64,000 bases of DNA from Peribacillus muralis (lineage in GTDB: Bacteria > Bacillota > Bacilli > Bacillales > DSM-1321): positions 3,835,051 through 3,899,050 of the forward strand of contig NZ_CP017080.1 in assembly GCF_001645685.2 (NCBI RefSeq), read 5' to 3'. The notes under the pieces were generated by a model. It was not told where the DNA came from. It searched no databases and saw nothing but the letters and a program-made list of their open reading frames with translations. Position 1 is the first letter of the stretch. The number at the start of each line of letters is the position of its first letter. Positions 34,116 through 43,562 of the stretch are shown here, piece after piece. Both the position numbers and the translations under genes were made by a program.

Positions 34116-34297
34116 GATATGAAGGAGGTTTGACGACATATTTAGTTACATAACAGGTTACCGTATCACTTTTTACCAATAAATAACCAACGATAACTAA
34201 GCAATGGTTTTCCTCGTAAAAATGTTTTTATGGTATGATAGGTAAATTGTTTATCTGCTCTGTACACTTTTACATTCAGCTAAGAAAAGAGGTTTTT

Positions 34298-35497
34298 ATG
34301 CACACCACGGAATTAACGAAGCGACATTGGTTGCTCATCTTAACACTCACTTTATTAACCTTCGTTCTCGGGACAAGCGAGTTTATTATTGTCGGGATTT
34401 TAACCGATATTTCCTCGAGTCTCCATATCACGAATGCCAAAGCAGGCACACTCGTTTCTGCGTTTGCGCTTACGTTTGCCGTTGCCACCCCGCTCGTGAT
34501 GTCGGCAACGAGTCATTTACCAAAGCGTAAATGGATGTTGTTTCTAATCGGTTCGTTCATCGTCCTGAATGCGCTGTGCGTGCTTTCGTCGAGCTATATC
34601 ATGCTCCTGGCACTTCGGATGCTGACGGCGATAGTAACAGGCGTGTTGATTTCACTTGCGATGGTCGTAGCAAGTGAAACCATGCCGATCGCCAAACGCG
34701 GTCTTGCGATATCATTCGTTTTCGGCGGCTTTACGCTGGCAAACGTGATTGGCGTACCGATAGGCACGGTCATCGCTGAATGGTATAACTGGAATGCATC
34801 CTTCCTGTTAACGACTTTTCTCGGAGCCATTGCGTTTTTGGCCGCTTTCTTCGTTTTGCCTGCTATGCAAAGTACAACTCGCAGTTCGATGCGTGATCAG
34901 TTTTCCTTGCTGACGCACCCGCGAATTTTGATGGCTTTTTTCATTCCATCTCTTGGCTTTGGCGCGACGTATGCCGTTTTTACGTATCTTGTTCCGATCC
35001 TGAAAGGAATGGAAGCACCAAGCAGTTCAATCAGCTTGATACTGTTCGGCTACGGATTCATATCGATATTCAGCAACATACTCGCAGGGAAAATTGCCAG
35101 CCATAATGCAATTGGACGCCTCCGGTTTGTGTTCCTCGTGCAGGCGATCGTTCTGATCAGTTTATATTGGACGACAAACAATTTTATTTTTGGATTGATT
35201 AACATTGGCTTGATGTCATTGATGGCCATCCTTTTAACAACCTCCACCCAGCTTTATTTAATAGACCTTGCCGGCATTTATCAGCCAAAGGCTACAGGGC
35301 TGGCTGCTTCACTGATGCCGGTCGCAAGCAATGTCGGTATCGCCTTTGGTTCAGCACTCGGCGGAGTCGTTTACCATCAAGGAAACTTGCTGAATGTCAC
35401 ATGGGTCGGCGGGCTCGTTGCCATTTGTGCAAGTCTGCTAACTTTCCTAAGCTATCGCTTAGACCAACAACAAAAACAACAAAAGAAGGCAGCGTAA
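34298..35497 (+). CDS. MFS transporter, DHA1 (AraJ/PbuE-like) efflux family
   Basis: A 399-residue, 12-TM major facilitator. The N terminus LTLLTFVLGTSEFIIVGILT is the hallmark of the DHA1 sugar/drug/purine efflux group (YdhL/PbuE, AraJ, NepI). Further motifs are SETMPIAKRGLAISFVFGG and a basic, Gln-rich C-terminal tail. The ATG at 34298 follows AAGAGG; an in-frame ATG 63 bases upstream gives a non-native N terminus. Single gene ending in a strong terminator, just outside the toxin locus. Substrate unknown. Confidence 0.9.
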   Translation: MHTTELTKRHWLLILTLTLLTFVLGTSEFIIVGILTDISSSLHITNAKAGTLVSAFALTFAVATPLVMSATSHLPKRKWMLFLIGSFIVLNALCVLSSSYIMLLALRMLTAIVTGVLISLAMVVASETMPIAKRGLAISFVFGGFTLANVIGVPIGTVIAEWYNWNASFLLTTFLGAIAFLAAFFVLPAMQSTTRSSMRDQFSLLTHPRILMAFFIPSLGFGATYAVFTYLVPILKGMEAPSSSISLILFGYGFISIFSNILAGKIASHNAIGRLRFVFLVQAIVLISLYWTTNNFIFGLINIGLMSLMAILLTTSTQLYLIDLAGIYQPKATGLAASLMPVASNVGIAFGSALGGVVYHQGNLLNVTWVGGLVAICASLLTFLSYRLDQQQKQQKKAA

Positions 35498-35527
35498 GAG
35501 CAAGCTTACCTACGCCATGAATAAGAA

Positions 35528-35573
35528 AAAAGAAGTATCAAGAACGTGGATTTGTTCTTTGATACTTCTTTTC
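35528..35573 (+). terminator. Terminator after the MFS gene
   Basis: AAAGAAGTATCAAGAAC and GTTCTTTGATACTTCTTT form a long stem ending in TTTTC. Confidence 0.8.
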
Positions 35574-35589
35574 ATTTGCCAAGGTTTAA

Positions 35590-35916
35590 TCACTCGCCTT
35601 TTTTACCGAGAACCACCGCCAAGGTAAGAAACATGTAAGGATAAGTTAATATAGTAAGCTCTAAAAAACCAATACTTCCAAAAACCAATAGATCTGGAGC
35701 ATGCTTGTCTAAATAGTATCCTTTTCCGGTCATATACAGACCAACAAGAAGATACGTTAGGATCGATATTCCCATTAAACCATAGCCTACGAAAGTAAAC
35801 GTAACGTTTGTAAAACTATATATTAAAATACCTATATATAATATTCCTAGCAGCAGCAATAAAATCGGTATGTAAAATGGCTCATATAAATAGTCACTCA
35901 TACTTTCAATTAGCAT
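35590..35916 (-). CDS. Small three-TM membrane protein
   Basis: A 108-residue membrane protein with hydrophobic segments at about residues 14-34, 40-60 and 78-101. No family recognised. AGGAGGTTTGTGAAG before the ATG at 35916 decides the start; an in-frame upstream ATG at 35961 lacks one. Stands alone, convergent with the MFS gene. Confidence 0.65.
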   Translation of the reverse strand: MLIESMSDYLYEPFYIPILLLLLGILYIGILIYSFTNVTFTFVGYGLMGISILTYLLVGLYMTGKGYYLDKHAPDLLVFGSIGFLELTILTYPYMFLTLAVVLGKKGE

Positions 35917-36042
35917 CTTCACAAACCTCCTGTAATGGCATAATGATAACAAATACAACATGACCGGTTCGTTCCAAAAATGAAATAAGGAATTTCACAT
36001 TTAGGATTTCCAACTTCTTTTCTGCGATAACCCCAAAATGAA

Positions 36043-36068
36043 AAACCCCTGACAAAAGTCAGAGGTTT
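36043..36068 (-). terminator. Terminator of the ABC exporter gene
   Basis: AAACCTCTGAC/GTCAGGGGTTT stem with TTTT loop, followed on the minus strand by TTTTTC. Confidence 0.75.
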
Positions 36069-36074
36069 GATTTA

Positions 36075-37793
36075 TTACGCCCATTGAAATTGTGCTTGAT
36101 GAAGTTTGCTGTACTTTCCGCCGACTTCAATCAGCTCATGATGGGTTCCTTCTTCTGCGATTCCCTCTTCGGTGATGACGAGGATTCGATCGGCATTTTT
36201 GATCGTGGCCAGGCGATGGGCGATCACGAGTGTGGTTCTCCCTTTGGATAGTTCGTTTAGCGCTTTTTGGATCGCTGCTTCCGTTTCGGAATCCAGAGCA
36301 GATGTGGCTTCATCCAGGATGAGGATGGGCGGATTTTTCAAGAACATGCGGGCGATGGAGACCCTTTGTTTTTGCCCTCCTGATAGTTTGACGCCACGCT
36401 CGCCGATGAATGTATCCAAACCATCAGGCATGCTGTTAATAATCTCTTCTAGCTGGGCGCGTCTTACTGTATCCCAAATTTCCTCGTCCGTTGCATCAAG
36501 CTTTCCATAGGTAAGGTTTTCTCTGATGGTTCCATCAAAAAGAAATACATCTTGTTGGACGATGCCAATATGCTGACGCAGGGATTCCATGGTCATGCTT
36601 TTAATATTCAGTCCATCGATTTCAATCTCCCCTGAATCTATATCATAGAATCGTGGAAGCAAGCTGCAAATCGTCGTTTTTCCAGCTCCGGATGGGCCAA
36701 CAAGGGCAATGGTTTCACCGCTGTTTACGTTGAAAGTGATATGGCTGAGGACGTTTTCTTTTCCTTCGTAACCGAATGTGACATTTTTGTATGTGATGTC
36801 TCCTTTTACATGCTTCACATCGATGGCATCCGGTGCATCGAGCTCATCCGGTGCCGTGTTCAGCAATTCCTGATAACGGCGGAAGCCGGCGATCCCTTTC
36901 GGATAGGTTTCGATCACGGAGTTGATTTGGTTGATTGGTGTCAGGAATACATTGGAAAGCAGCACGAATGCGATGAATTCACCAAACGTCATTTGTCCAT
37001 AAATGACGAACCAGGTTCCGCATCCTAGGACAAACAATGAAATGATCTTCATCAGCATATGACTGATAGAGAAATTCCAGGCCATGACCTTATAGGCAAC
37101 AAGCTTTGTTTTACGGAAACGGCCATTGTTCACGGCGAATTTTTCCATTTCGTGTGTTTCATTCGTAAATGCCTTGACGACACGAATGCCGCTGACATTG
37201 TTTTCGACTCTTGCATTGAAATCTGCAATATCCGCAAACATTTGATTGAAGGCATGTGACATTTTTTTACTAAAGTAAATGGATAGGCTAATTAAGAATG
37301 GAATGATGATGAATGTCAATAAAGCGAGTTTCCAATTGATGGAGAGCATTAAACCAAAGGCGCCAAACAGTGTCATCACGGCAATGAACAAGTCCTCAGG
37401 TCCATGATGGGCAATTTCCCCTATGTCCATTAAATCATTGGTCATCCGTGAAACGAGGTGGCCTGTCTTCGTATTATCAAAAAAGCGATTGGACAATTTC
37501 TGAACATGGTTGAATAGCTTTCTGCGCATATCCGTCTCGATATTGATCCCGAGCATATGCCCCCAGTATGTAACGACATAATGCAGAAAGGCCGTCACTA
37601 CATAAATGCCCAATAAACCAATGCACGCCCAGATGATAAAGGTCCAGTTACCTGTAGGCAATAAATCATCGATCACCTTATTGAAGGCCAAGGGAAAGGC
37701 GAGCTCCAGTAAGGCGGCCAAAATCGCACAAGAAAAATCAATGATGAATAACCATTTATACGGCTTATAATAAGCAAAAAAGTCTTTTAACAT
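36075..37793 (-). CDS. ABC exporter (fused permease and ATPase)
   Basis: A 572-residue half-transporter that would act as a homodimer (MsbA/Sav1866 type). A six-TM exporter domain (about 1-320) includes HHGPEDLFIAVMTLFGAFGL. The ATPase has Walker A ALVGPSGAGKTTICSL, Q-loop GIVQQDVFLFDG, signature VKLSGGQKQRVSIARMFL, Walker B PILILDEATSALDSE and the H-loop in VIAHRLATI. All catalytic residues are present. The substrate may be a lipid, drug or siderophore. AGGAGG lies 14 bases before the ATG, which is long, so the start is slightly uncertain. Confidence 0.92.
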   Translation of the reverse strand: MLKDFFAYYKPYKWLFIIDFSCAILAALLELAFPLAFNKVIDDLLPTGNWTFIIWACIGLLGIYVVTAFLHYVVTYWGHMLGINIETDMRRKLFNHVQKLSNRFFDNTKTGHLVSRMTNDLMDIGEIAHHGPEDLFIAVMTLFGAFGLMLSINWKLALLTFIIIPFLISLSIYFSKKMSHAFNQMFADIADFNARVENNVSGIRVVKAFTNETHEMEKFAVNNGRFRKTKLVAYKVMAWNFSISHMLMKIISLFVLGCGTWFVIYGQMTFGEFIAFVLLSNVFLTPINQINSVIETYPKGIAGFRRYQELLNTAPDELDAPDAIDVKHVKGDITYKNVTFGYEGKENVLSHITFNVNSGETIALVGPSGAGKTTICSLLPRFYDIDSGEIEIDGLNIKSMTMESLRQHIGIVQQDVFLFDGTIRENLTYGKLDATDEEIWDTVRRAQLEEIINSMPDGLDTFIGERGVKLSGGQKQRVSIARMFLKNPPILILDEATSALDSETEAAIQKALNELSKGRTTLVIAHRLATIKNADRILVITEEGIAEEGTHHELIEVGGKYSKLHQAQFQWA

Positions 37794-37920
37794 AACAACC
37801 AGGATTTCCTCCTTTAAAGTAAGAAAGAAGATTTCCGTGAAAGTAACCTATTTTCAACGAAAATCTCCCTCATTCACTTCCTATTAAAATCTTAATCTAA
37901 CATGATATGATCCGTAACGA

Positions 37921-38943
37921 TCATTTAAACAAATCTGGATGCATTTCCTTCGCTAACATTTCCATTCCTTCTATCGTACTGTAGCTATAGCTGAACATAT
38001 AGTTGTAATCCACGGCATAAATTTGTTTGTTTTTGATTGCTTTCATGCTCGATAGCTTTTCATTTGCATAAAGTGCTGCTTTGATCTTATCTGCACTTAC
38101 TCCATCAGCCGTGCTCCAATCAGGAATGATCAATACATCCGGATCAGCTTCAATCAGCCTTTCTACACTAACCTCTCCTTTTTCATCTTTGAAAATATTA
38201 TTTAGTTTAACCATTGAAAATGAGTCATTAAAGAAGGTTTCGTCATGAGCTGCGTATACATACACTTCTTTCGGATCACTCATATGTAAATAAGCGAACG
38301 TTTCTTCTTCTTTAATACTTGATAATTTGGAAGTGATCGAATCTTGTTTAGCCTTTAGTTCTTTAATGAAACCATCTGCCTTGTCTTGTACATTAAACAG
38401 ATTACCGAGGTTTTCAATATCTTTATAGATGGAATTATACGTTCCTCCAGTGACGGATGAATTCAGCACGTACGTTTTCACGCCCATTTCATTAAGTGAA
38501 TCAACTGTTCCTACTCCCCAATCAGCGTTATCGAATAAACCGCCGCGACCGTAGACTAGATCTGGATCCGTTCCTAATGTAACTTCTTTCCCTACATACT
38601 CGTCACTCAGCATTTTTAGTTTATCGTATTGTTTTTCGACTGCTTTATCGGGCGCTCCGAAGTTTGCGCCGACACCGACAATTTTGTCACCTAATCCTAG
38701 GTGCAATAACAGTTCTGCTGCCGGTCTTGTATTAGCCATGACTCGTTCAGGTGCTTTATCAAAGACTTGATCCTTTTTCTCCCACTTTGTCCCGCCTTCA
38801 GCTTTCGTGAAGTTTTCAATGGTTAATGGATATTGGCTTTTTGGCTCCTGTTTCTCTTCAGAGCTAGTCTTGGTTGATGTTCCGCAGGCTGTCAGCGTTA
38901 ACATCGCCGCCAACCCGACTCCTAGTAATAATCTCTTTTTCAA
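37921..38943 (-). CDS. Siderophore/iron ABC transporter binding lipoprotein
   Basis: A 340-residue lipoprotein of the Peripla_BP_2 (FecB/FhuD/YfmC) family. A lipoprotein signal ends at the lipobox LTACG (about residue 23). Two domain-type motifs, PERVMANTRPAAELLLHLGL and EADPDVLIIPDW, are typical. The TTG at 38943 is seven bases after AGGAGG and leaves 16 bases to the ATPase gene; an upstream ATG would overlap that gene. Third gene of a permease-ATPase-binding-protein operon under a perfect Fur box, so ferric siderophore or citrate is the likely ligand. Confidence 0.9.
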   Translation of the reverse strand: MKKRLLLGVGLAAMLTLTACGTSTKTSSEEKQEPKSQYPLTIENFTKAEGGTKWEKKDQVFDKAPERVMANTRPAAELLLHLGLGDKIVGVGANFGAPDKAVEKQYDKLKMLSDEYVGKEVTLGTDPDLVYGRGGLFDNADWGVGTVDSLNEMGVKTYVLNSSVTGGTYNSIYKDIENLGNLFNVQDKADGFIKELKAKQDSITSKLSSIKEEETFAYLHMSDPKEVYVYAAHDETFFNDSFSMVKLNNIFKDEKGEVSVERLIEADPDVLIIPDWSTADGVSADKIKAALYANEKLSSMKAIKNKQIYAVDYNYMFSYSYSTIEGMEMLAKEMHPDLFK

Positions 38944-38959
38944 CTGTATTCCTCCTATT

Positions 38960-39721
38960 TTATACGCCATACGCAAAACCTAATCCATTCGTAACTGGAT
39001 TGATAAACGTTTGGCACTTGATTTTATATAAGGCTTCGACTGTGTCAGGTGTCAGGACCTCTTCAGGCGTACCTTGAGCGTAGACTTCTCCATCTTTTAT
39101 GGCATAAAGGTAGTCGCAATAATGGGCAGCCATTTCAAGGTCATGTAGGGCTGCGAGCACCCCGATTTGTAAATTCCTTACACATGATAAAATTTCAATC
39201 TGATAGCGGATATCCAAGTGATTCGTCGGTTCATCCAATATCATGAATTTCGGCTGCTGGGCAATCGTTCTCGCTAAAATGACCCTTTGCTTCTCCCCAC
39301 CGGAAAGTGATAGGAAACTGCGGTCCTTGTAATCAAGCAGGTTGGTTCGTGCCAGCGATTCTTCCACGATCATGAAATCTTCTTGTTTATCGGACTCCAG
39401 CATTTTCTTATGCGGCGTTCTGCCCAGCATGACCATTTGGTGCACCGTCAGATCGAAATTCACTTCATTGAATTGGCCCACGACACCCAGTTGCTGTGAA
39501 ACCTTCTTTTCAGAGGTTTTCAAAACGTCCATATCGTCTAATAGAACCGTACCTTTATGAGGGGATAGGCTTTTATAAATACTTTTTAATAGAGTTGATT
39601 TGCCACAGCCGTTCGGACCGATCAAGCCAACAAATTGTTGTTTCTTTACTAGAATCGATATGTCCTTCACAATTTCCTTCTTGCCGATTTTTATTCCCAT
39701 ATCTTTCGCGATTAATTGCAT
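38960..39721 (-). CDS. Siderophore/iron ABC transporter ATPase (FecE/FhuC-like)
   Basis: 253 residues. Walker A is LIGPNGCGKSTLLKSI, the signature is FLSLSGGEKQRVILARTIAQ, Walker B is KFMILDEPTNHLDIRYQ, and the H-loop is in LAALHDLEMAAHYC. It energises the neighbouring FecCD-type permease. It starts three bases after the permease stop (translational coupling) with GGAGGGTG overlapping the permease 3' end. Confidence 0.93.
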   Translation of the reverse strand: MQLIAKDMGIKIGKKEIVKDISILVKKQQFVGLIGPNGCGKSTLLKSIYKSLSPHKGTVLLDDMDVLKTSEKKVSQQLGVVGQFNEVNFDLTVHQMVMLGRTPHKKMLESDKQEDFMIVEESLARTNLLDYKDRSFLSLSGGEKQRVILARTIAQQPKFMILDEPTNHLDIRYQIEILSCVRNLQIGVLAALHDLEMAAHYCDYLYAIKDGEVYAQGTPEEVLTPDTVEALYKIKCQTFINPVTNGLGFAYGV

Positions 39722-39724
39722 GTT

Positions 39725-40792
39725 TCACCCTCCGAAATTGTAGCCTTTTTTCACAATCATGTAGATGAATAATGGCGAACCAATAACAGATGTAATGATT
39801 CCAATGGGCAATTCAACATTGGTGATCAACGTTCTTGACAAGATGTCCGCCCAAATTAAAAACAGTCCGCCTAATAAAATTGTTCCTAACGTTAACCGTT
39901 TATGGTCTGCACCAAATATCCCCCGAGTTATATGAGGGATGATCAACCCTACAAAACCAATCATTCCTGCGTATGCCACCATCGTTCCCGTGATAAGGGC
40001 TGTAACGATCATATAAAATTTACGATAGGCGCTTAAGTTAATCCCTAGCGTGATAGCGGATTCATCGCCTAGCAGCATCGTATTCAGCACCCGATGCTGG
40101 AAGAGGAACAATGCGCAGCCAAGCAATACGATGATTGCCAGGATCGGTGTTTTGCCCCAGCTTGATGATGCCAGGCTTCCCATCGACCAAAAGGTGACGG
40201 TTTTAATGCCTTCCGCATTGTTGGCGAAGTAGATGATCAGGCTTGAGAAGGAACTGCATAATGCCCCAATGACAACACCTGATAGGACGAGTTTGACTGA
40301 TGTCGCTTTACCTCCGATACTCGATAAAACAAGTACCGCTATCGATGTCAGCATGGCCCCTGTAAATGCTCCGAATGCCACTCCAAATTGTGATAGGACC
40401 GCGCCGCTCCCAAGTCCGACCAAGATCGCAAAGGTTGCCCCCAGTGAAGCTCCGGATGAAATGCCCAGAATATATGGATCAGCAAGCGGATTTTGTACGA
40501 CGGCCTGCATCACGGCTCCACACAACGAAAGCCCCATACCAATCAGCAGGGCAAAAATAACGCGAGGCATCCGAACTTGTAAAATAATATTTAAATAGGA
40601 TTCATTTTCAACATTCAGTGAACCCAATCTGCCATTCGTCAATGTATGAAGCATGATCTCCATCGATTGCTTGAAAGGGATGTGTACCTGCCCTATCGAT
40701 ACCGAATAGACGGCAGATACCATGATCAAACCTATTAATAATAAAATAATCATATAATAGTAATTGCTTTTACTAACTCCGTTTGTAGCCAT
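39725..40792 (-). CDS. Siderophore/iron ABC transporter permease (FecCD family)
   Basis: A 355-residue permease with about nine or ten TM helices. The hallmark GAVMQAVVQNPLADPYILGI and the ATPase-coupling loop GFVGLIIPHITRGIFGADHK are present. There is only one permease gene, so it should form a homodimer, as in BtuC. First gene of the operon; a perfect 7-1-7 Fur box lies 52 bases before the start. The ribosome site is not ideal (AGGAGG 15 bases off, or TAGGGA close by). Confidence 0.92.
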   Translation of the reverse strand: MATNGVSKSNYYYMIILLLIGLIMVSAVYSVSIGQVHIPFKQSMEIMLHTLTNGRLGSLNVENESYLNIILQVRMPRVIFALLIGMGLSLCGAVMQAVVQNPLADPYILGISSGASLGATFAILVGLGSGAVLSQFGVAFGAFTGAMLTSIAVLVLSSIGGKATSVKLVLSGVVIGALCSSFSSLIIYFANNAEGIKTVTFWSMGSLASSSWGKTPILAIIVLLGCALFLFQHRVLNTMLLGDESAITLGINLSAYRKFYMIVTALITGTMVAYAGMIGFVGLIIPHITRGIFGADHKRLTLGTILLGGLFLIWADILSRTLITNVELPIGIITSVIGSPLFIYMIVKKGYNFGG

Positions 40793-40843
40793 TCCCTACT
40801 ACATTCACCTCCTGTATGATGAATCAATTGAACTGGATATATT

Positions 40844-40858
40844 TGATAATGATTATCA
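40844..40858 (-). promoter_or_regulatory. Fur box of the siderophore uptake operon
   Basis: TGATAAT-G-ATTATCA, a perfect 7-1-7 inverted repeat as defined for B. subtilis Fur. It lies 52 bases before the permease start, so the operon should be repressed by iron. Confidence 0.85.
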
Positions 40859-40953
40859 TTCTCGAAAATCATCATAATATGTAAACCGAAATAATACAAC
40901 ATAATTTTTTTAAAACCTATTTTTTTTTGAATGATGAGCTGTTGACACGTAAA

Positions 40954-40983
40954 AAAGGGCTATTCCCATTGGAATAGCCCTTT
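40954..40983. terminator. Terminator of the NlpA/MetQ-type operon
   Basis: AAAGGGCTATTCC/GGAATAGCCCTTT, 13-bp perfect stem with a CATT loop and T runs on both strands; it serves the minus-strand operon ending at 40994. Confidence 0.8.
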
Positions 40984-40993
40984 CGTTTTACAT

Positions 40994-41821
40994 TTAAAAG
41001 GCCGGTATGGCCGTTTCACTATATTTCTCTTCTAAAAATTTGCGTACCTCCGGGCTTGTCATGGCCTTTGCCAGCTTTTGAACGGGCTCGGAATCGACAT
41101 TATCCTTGCGTGCCACCAATGTAATCGCAAAGTCATTTTCAACACCCTCCGTGAGAAGAGCGTCATTTTTTGGCGTCAAACCAAGCGGTGCAGCGTAAGC
41201 GGGTGTGATCACGATCGCATCCGCTTCATCATACGTTCTTGCCAGCATCAATAAATCCACTTCTTTAAACTTATAATTTTTAGGGTTTTCCGTAATATCA
41301 GATATCGTATAGTATGGGCCCTTTTTTTCCTTCAACGTGATCACTTTATGCTGTGCCAGCAATGATAATGACCGATCGATGTTCGATACGTCATTTGCGA
41401 TCGCAATGACGGCGCCCTCCGGCATTTTATCCATGGAATCATATTTCTTGGAATATACACCATAATTGGCAAAATAAATGGGCTTCACGGGAACAAGGTC
41501 GGCATTTTTGTTACGATTGAATTCCTCCATATACGGAACGTGCTGGAAAAAGTTCACATCCACTTCTTTTGCCGCTAGTGCCGTATTCGGCTGCACATTA
41601 TCACTCAATACGACGATGTCCAGGTTAATGCCTTCCTCAGCCAGATTTGGTTTTACTAGCTCTAGAATTTCCGTCATTGGGGGAATGAGTGAGGCTACCT
41701 TCAATGTTACCTCTTCCTTCTCCTCTTTTTTCGCAGTTTCTTTCTCTTTTCCTTCATTCGCCTTGCCGCACCCTGCTAAAAGCAACATCATTGCTGCCAT
41801 GACAAAGAGTATTTTTTTCAT
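40994..41821 (-). CDS. NlpA/MetQ-family binding lipoprotein
   Basis: A 275-residue lipoprotein. The signal peptide ends at LLLAGCG (lipid on Cys about 18), followed by a Lys/Glu linker. The NlpA fold shows PPMTEILELVKPNLAEEGIN, VNFFQHVPYMEEFN and AIANDVSNIDRSLSLL. In MetQ this binds methionine; related proteins bind other ligands. The ATG at 41821 follows GGAGGAAACC. Third gene of a metN-metI-metQ-like operon. Substrate assignment is open because the ATPase lacks the methionine-sensing domain and no SAM riboswitch is present. Confidence 0.87.
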   Translation of the reverse strand: MKKILFVMAAMMLLLAGCGKANEGKEKETAKKEEKEEVTLKVASLIPPMTEILELVKPNLAEEGINLDIVVLSDNVQPNTALAAKEVDVNFFQHVPYMEEFNRNKNADLVPVKPIYFANYGVYSKKYDSMDKMPEGAVIAIANDVSNIDRSLSLLAQHKVITLKEKKGPYYTISDITENPKNYKFKEVDLLMLARTYDEADAIVITPAYAAPLGLTPKNDALLTEGVENDFAITLVARKDNVDSEPVQKLAKAMTSPEVRKFLEEKYSETAIPAF

Positions 41822-41839
41822 GATGGTTTCCTCCATTAT

Positions 41840-42502
41840 TTATCTTTTGTCGATCATCCTGGCTACAGATGTGCCAATGAATTGAATAAGCTGTACCAGG
41901 ATGATCATGATGATGATCATATAAATCATTAGCTCTGTTTTAAACTGCTGATAGCCATACCTGATGGCAAAATCACCGATACCGCCGCCTCCGACCACTC
42001 CCATGATCGTGGAATAGGAAATGAAGCTGATGACCGATGTGGTTAATCCGAGGACAAGCCCTGACCGAGCTTCGACGTATAGAAATTTAAAGATGACATC
42101 CTTCACGGAAGCCCCCATGGAAATGGCTGCCTCGATCACGCCCTTAGGCACGTCCAATAAAGATTGCTCGACCAAGCGCGAATAATGGGCAATCGCAATG
42201 ATCGCCAATGGAACACAAGCAGCTGCTGTACCAATGGCTGTGCCGATCAAGATTCTTGTAAACGGAATCAAAAAAACGACCAATAATAAAAAAGGAAAAG
42301 AACGAATAATATTGACCAATAAATTCAAAATCGAGAAGGCCCACTTATTATCAAGCAAATGGCCCTTCCGGCAAAGAAATAGCAGCGTCCCGACCGGCAA
42401 TCCAATGATGATCGCAGCCAAAATGGACACACCTACCATGGTAATCGTTGCTCCAATCGATTGCCAAATTTCTGCCTCATATTGTACTAAAACCTCAGGC
42501 AT
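41840..42502 (-). CDS. MetI/MetP-type ABC permease
   Basis: A 220-residue permease with about five TM helices. The EAA loop is EAAISMGASVKDVIFKFLYV, and the MetI-like start EIWQSIGATITMVGVSIL is clear. The chosen ATG (42502) follows GGTGGG and overlaps the ATPase stop region by eight bases, so translation is coupled; an in-frame ATG 15 bases upstream is less likely. Length matches B. subtilis MetP (222). Confidence 0.9.
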   Translation of the reverse strand: MPEVLVQYEAEIWQSIGATITMVGVSILAAIIIGLPVGTLLFLCRKGHLLDNKWAFSILNLLVNIIRSFPFLLLVVFLIPFTRILIGTAIGTAAACVPLAIIAIAHYSRLVEQSLLDVPKGVIEAAISMGASVKDVIFKFLYVEARSGLVLGLTTSVISFISYSTIMGVVGGGGIGDFAIRYGYQQFKTELMIYMIIIMIILVQLIQFIGTSVARMIDKR

Positions 42503-43244
42503 GACCGAGCCCACCATTCTCTGCTAATTGTTCGATGAAGTATTCCGGGCGATTATCCCTTTTTTGAATCCCCGTTGGTTCGATTGCGATGGTGTCATGA
42601 ATCTCCCCAGCTGCCATGACCGTTACACGACTGCATATACTCTTAATGACTTCCAGCTCATGACTGACAATCACGATCGTCACACCGAATTGTTTGTTGA
42701 TATTCCCCAGCACGTCCAATATTTCAGCCGTTGTATTTGGATCAAGGGAGGATGTCGGCTCATCACATAACAACACTTGCGGGTTATTCGCCAATGCCCT
42801 TGCAATCGCAACACGCTGCTTTTGTCCCCCGCTTAACTGTGCAGGATATCTCCCCATTTCACCCTCCAGCCCGACAAATTGAAGACACTCGGCCACACGG
42901 CTACGACGTTCCTTCTTTGGGTAGCTTGCCAGCTCTAAAGAAGCTGCCACATTGTCATAAACCGTTTTATTCGCCACGAGATTAAAATGCTGAAAGATCA
43001 TCCCGATCGACTTTCGTGCCTCTCGAAGCGCTTTATTGTTTAGTGCTGTCAGTCTTTGCCCGTTGACCTCCACCTCGCCCCCATCCGGGTTTTCCAGCAA
43101 ATTCATTAACCGCAGCAGCGTTGATTTCCCTGCTCCGCTAGCTCCGATTATTCCATGTATTTCACCTCTAGGTATGGTCAAGGTAACAGACTTGATTGCC
43201 TCGAACTGTGAAAAATTTTTACTCACTTGACGCAGGTTGATCAT
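42495..43244 (-). CDS. MetN-like ABC ATPase without NIL domain
   Basis: 249 residues, a plain ABC domain: Walker A IIGASGAGKSTLLRLM, signature AQLSGGQKQRVAIARALANN, Walker B VLLCDEPTSSLDPNTT, H-loop IVIVSHELEV. The C-terminal NIL (ACT-like) domain that makes MetN about 340 residues and gives methionine feedback is absent. The gene ends normally and overlaps the permease, so this is its natural form. It energises the MetI/MetQ-type partners; the substrate may be methionine or another small molecule. Confidence 0.88.
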   Translation of the reverse strand: MINLRQVSKNFSQFEAIKSVTLTIPRGEIHGIIGASGAGKSTLLRLMNLLENPDGGEVEVNGQRLTALNNKALREARKSIGMIFQHFNLVANKTVYDNVAASLELASYPKKERRSRVAECLQFVGLEGEMGRYPAQLSGGQKQRVAIARALANNPQVLLCDEPTSSLDPNTTAEILDVLGNINKQFGVTIVIVSHELEVIKSICSRVTVMAAGEIHDTIAIEPTGIQKRDNRPEYFIEQLAENGGLGHA

Positions 43245-43505
43245 AACATCCCACTTTCTACTTGTTGAAAGTAATATTGCCTAAAGTAACACAACGGATA
43301 AATCATTTTATCAACTAATGAGGACCAATTGCAAAGACACAAATTAACAGTTAAAGATCACCAGCACCATTCAGCTCCCCCTTTCCTTTTACAAAAGCCT
43401 ATAACCGAATTAGACAAGAATGATTATTATCATACTAACCAGATTATTTTTCACTCCATGTATTGTATAAGCCCTTTCAAAACAATGGCGAGTGTATTAT
43501 AATCA
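43245..43505. other. Regulatory region between the NlpA-type operon and the esterase
   Basis: No gene. No S-box (SAM riboswitch) or T-box motif is visible upstream of the MetN-like gene, unlike B. subtilis metNPQ. A possible minus-strand promoter reads TTGCAA-N18-TAAAAT. A Fur-like ATGATTATTATCAT palindrome is at 43420-43433. Confidence 0.45.
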
Positions 43506-43534
43506 TAGTTGATAATGGTTATCATTATCAACTA
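43506..43534 (+). promoter_or_regulatory. Fur box of the siderophore esterase gene
   Basis: TAGTTGATAATG and CATTATCAACTA form a perfect 12-bp-arm palindrome around GTTAT. It contains overlapping Fur 7-1-7 sites (TGATAAT-G-GTTATCA). It ends 28 bases before the esterase ATG. Confidence 0.8.
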
Positions 43535-43562
43535 TAACCTTAAAGAAGTTGGAGGCACCTGC

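Noticed and set aside
43420..43433. A third Fur box (ATGATTATTATCAT)
   Set aside because: It lacks the full 7-1-7 form and its distance from both genes is large, so it is noted only as Fur-like.
43245..43505. A SAM (S-box) riboswitch in front of the MetN-like gene
   Set aside because: Looked for because B. subtilis metNPQ has one; none of its conserved blocks is present.
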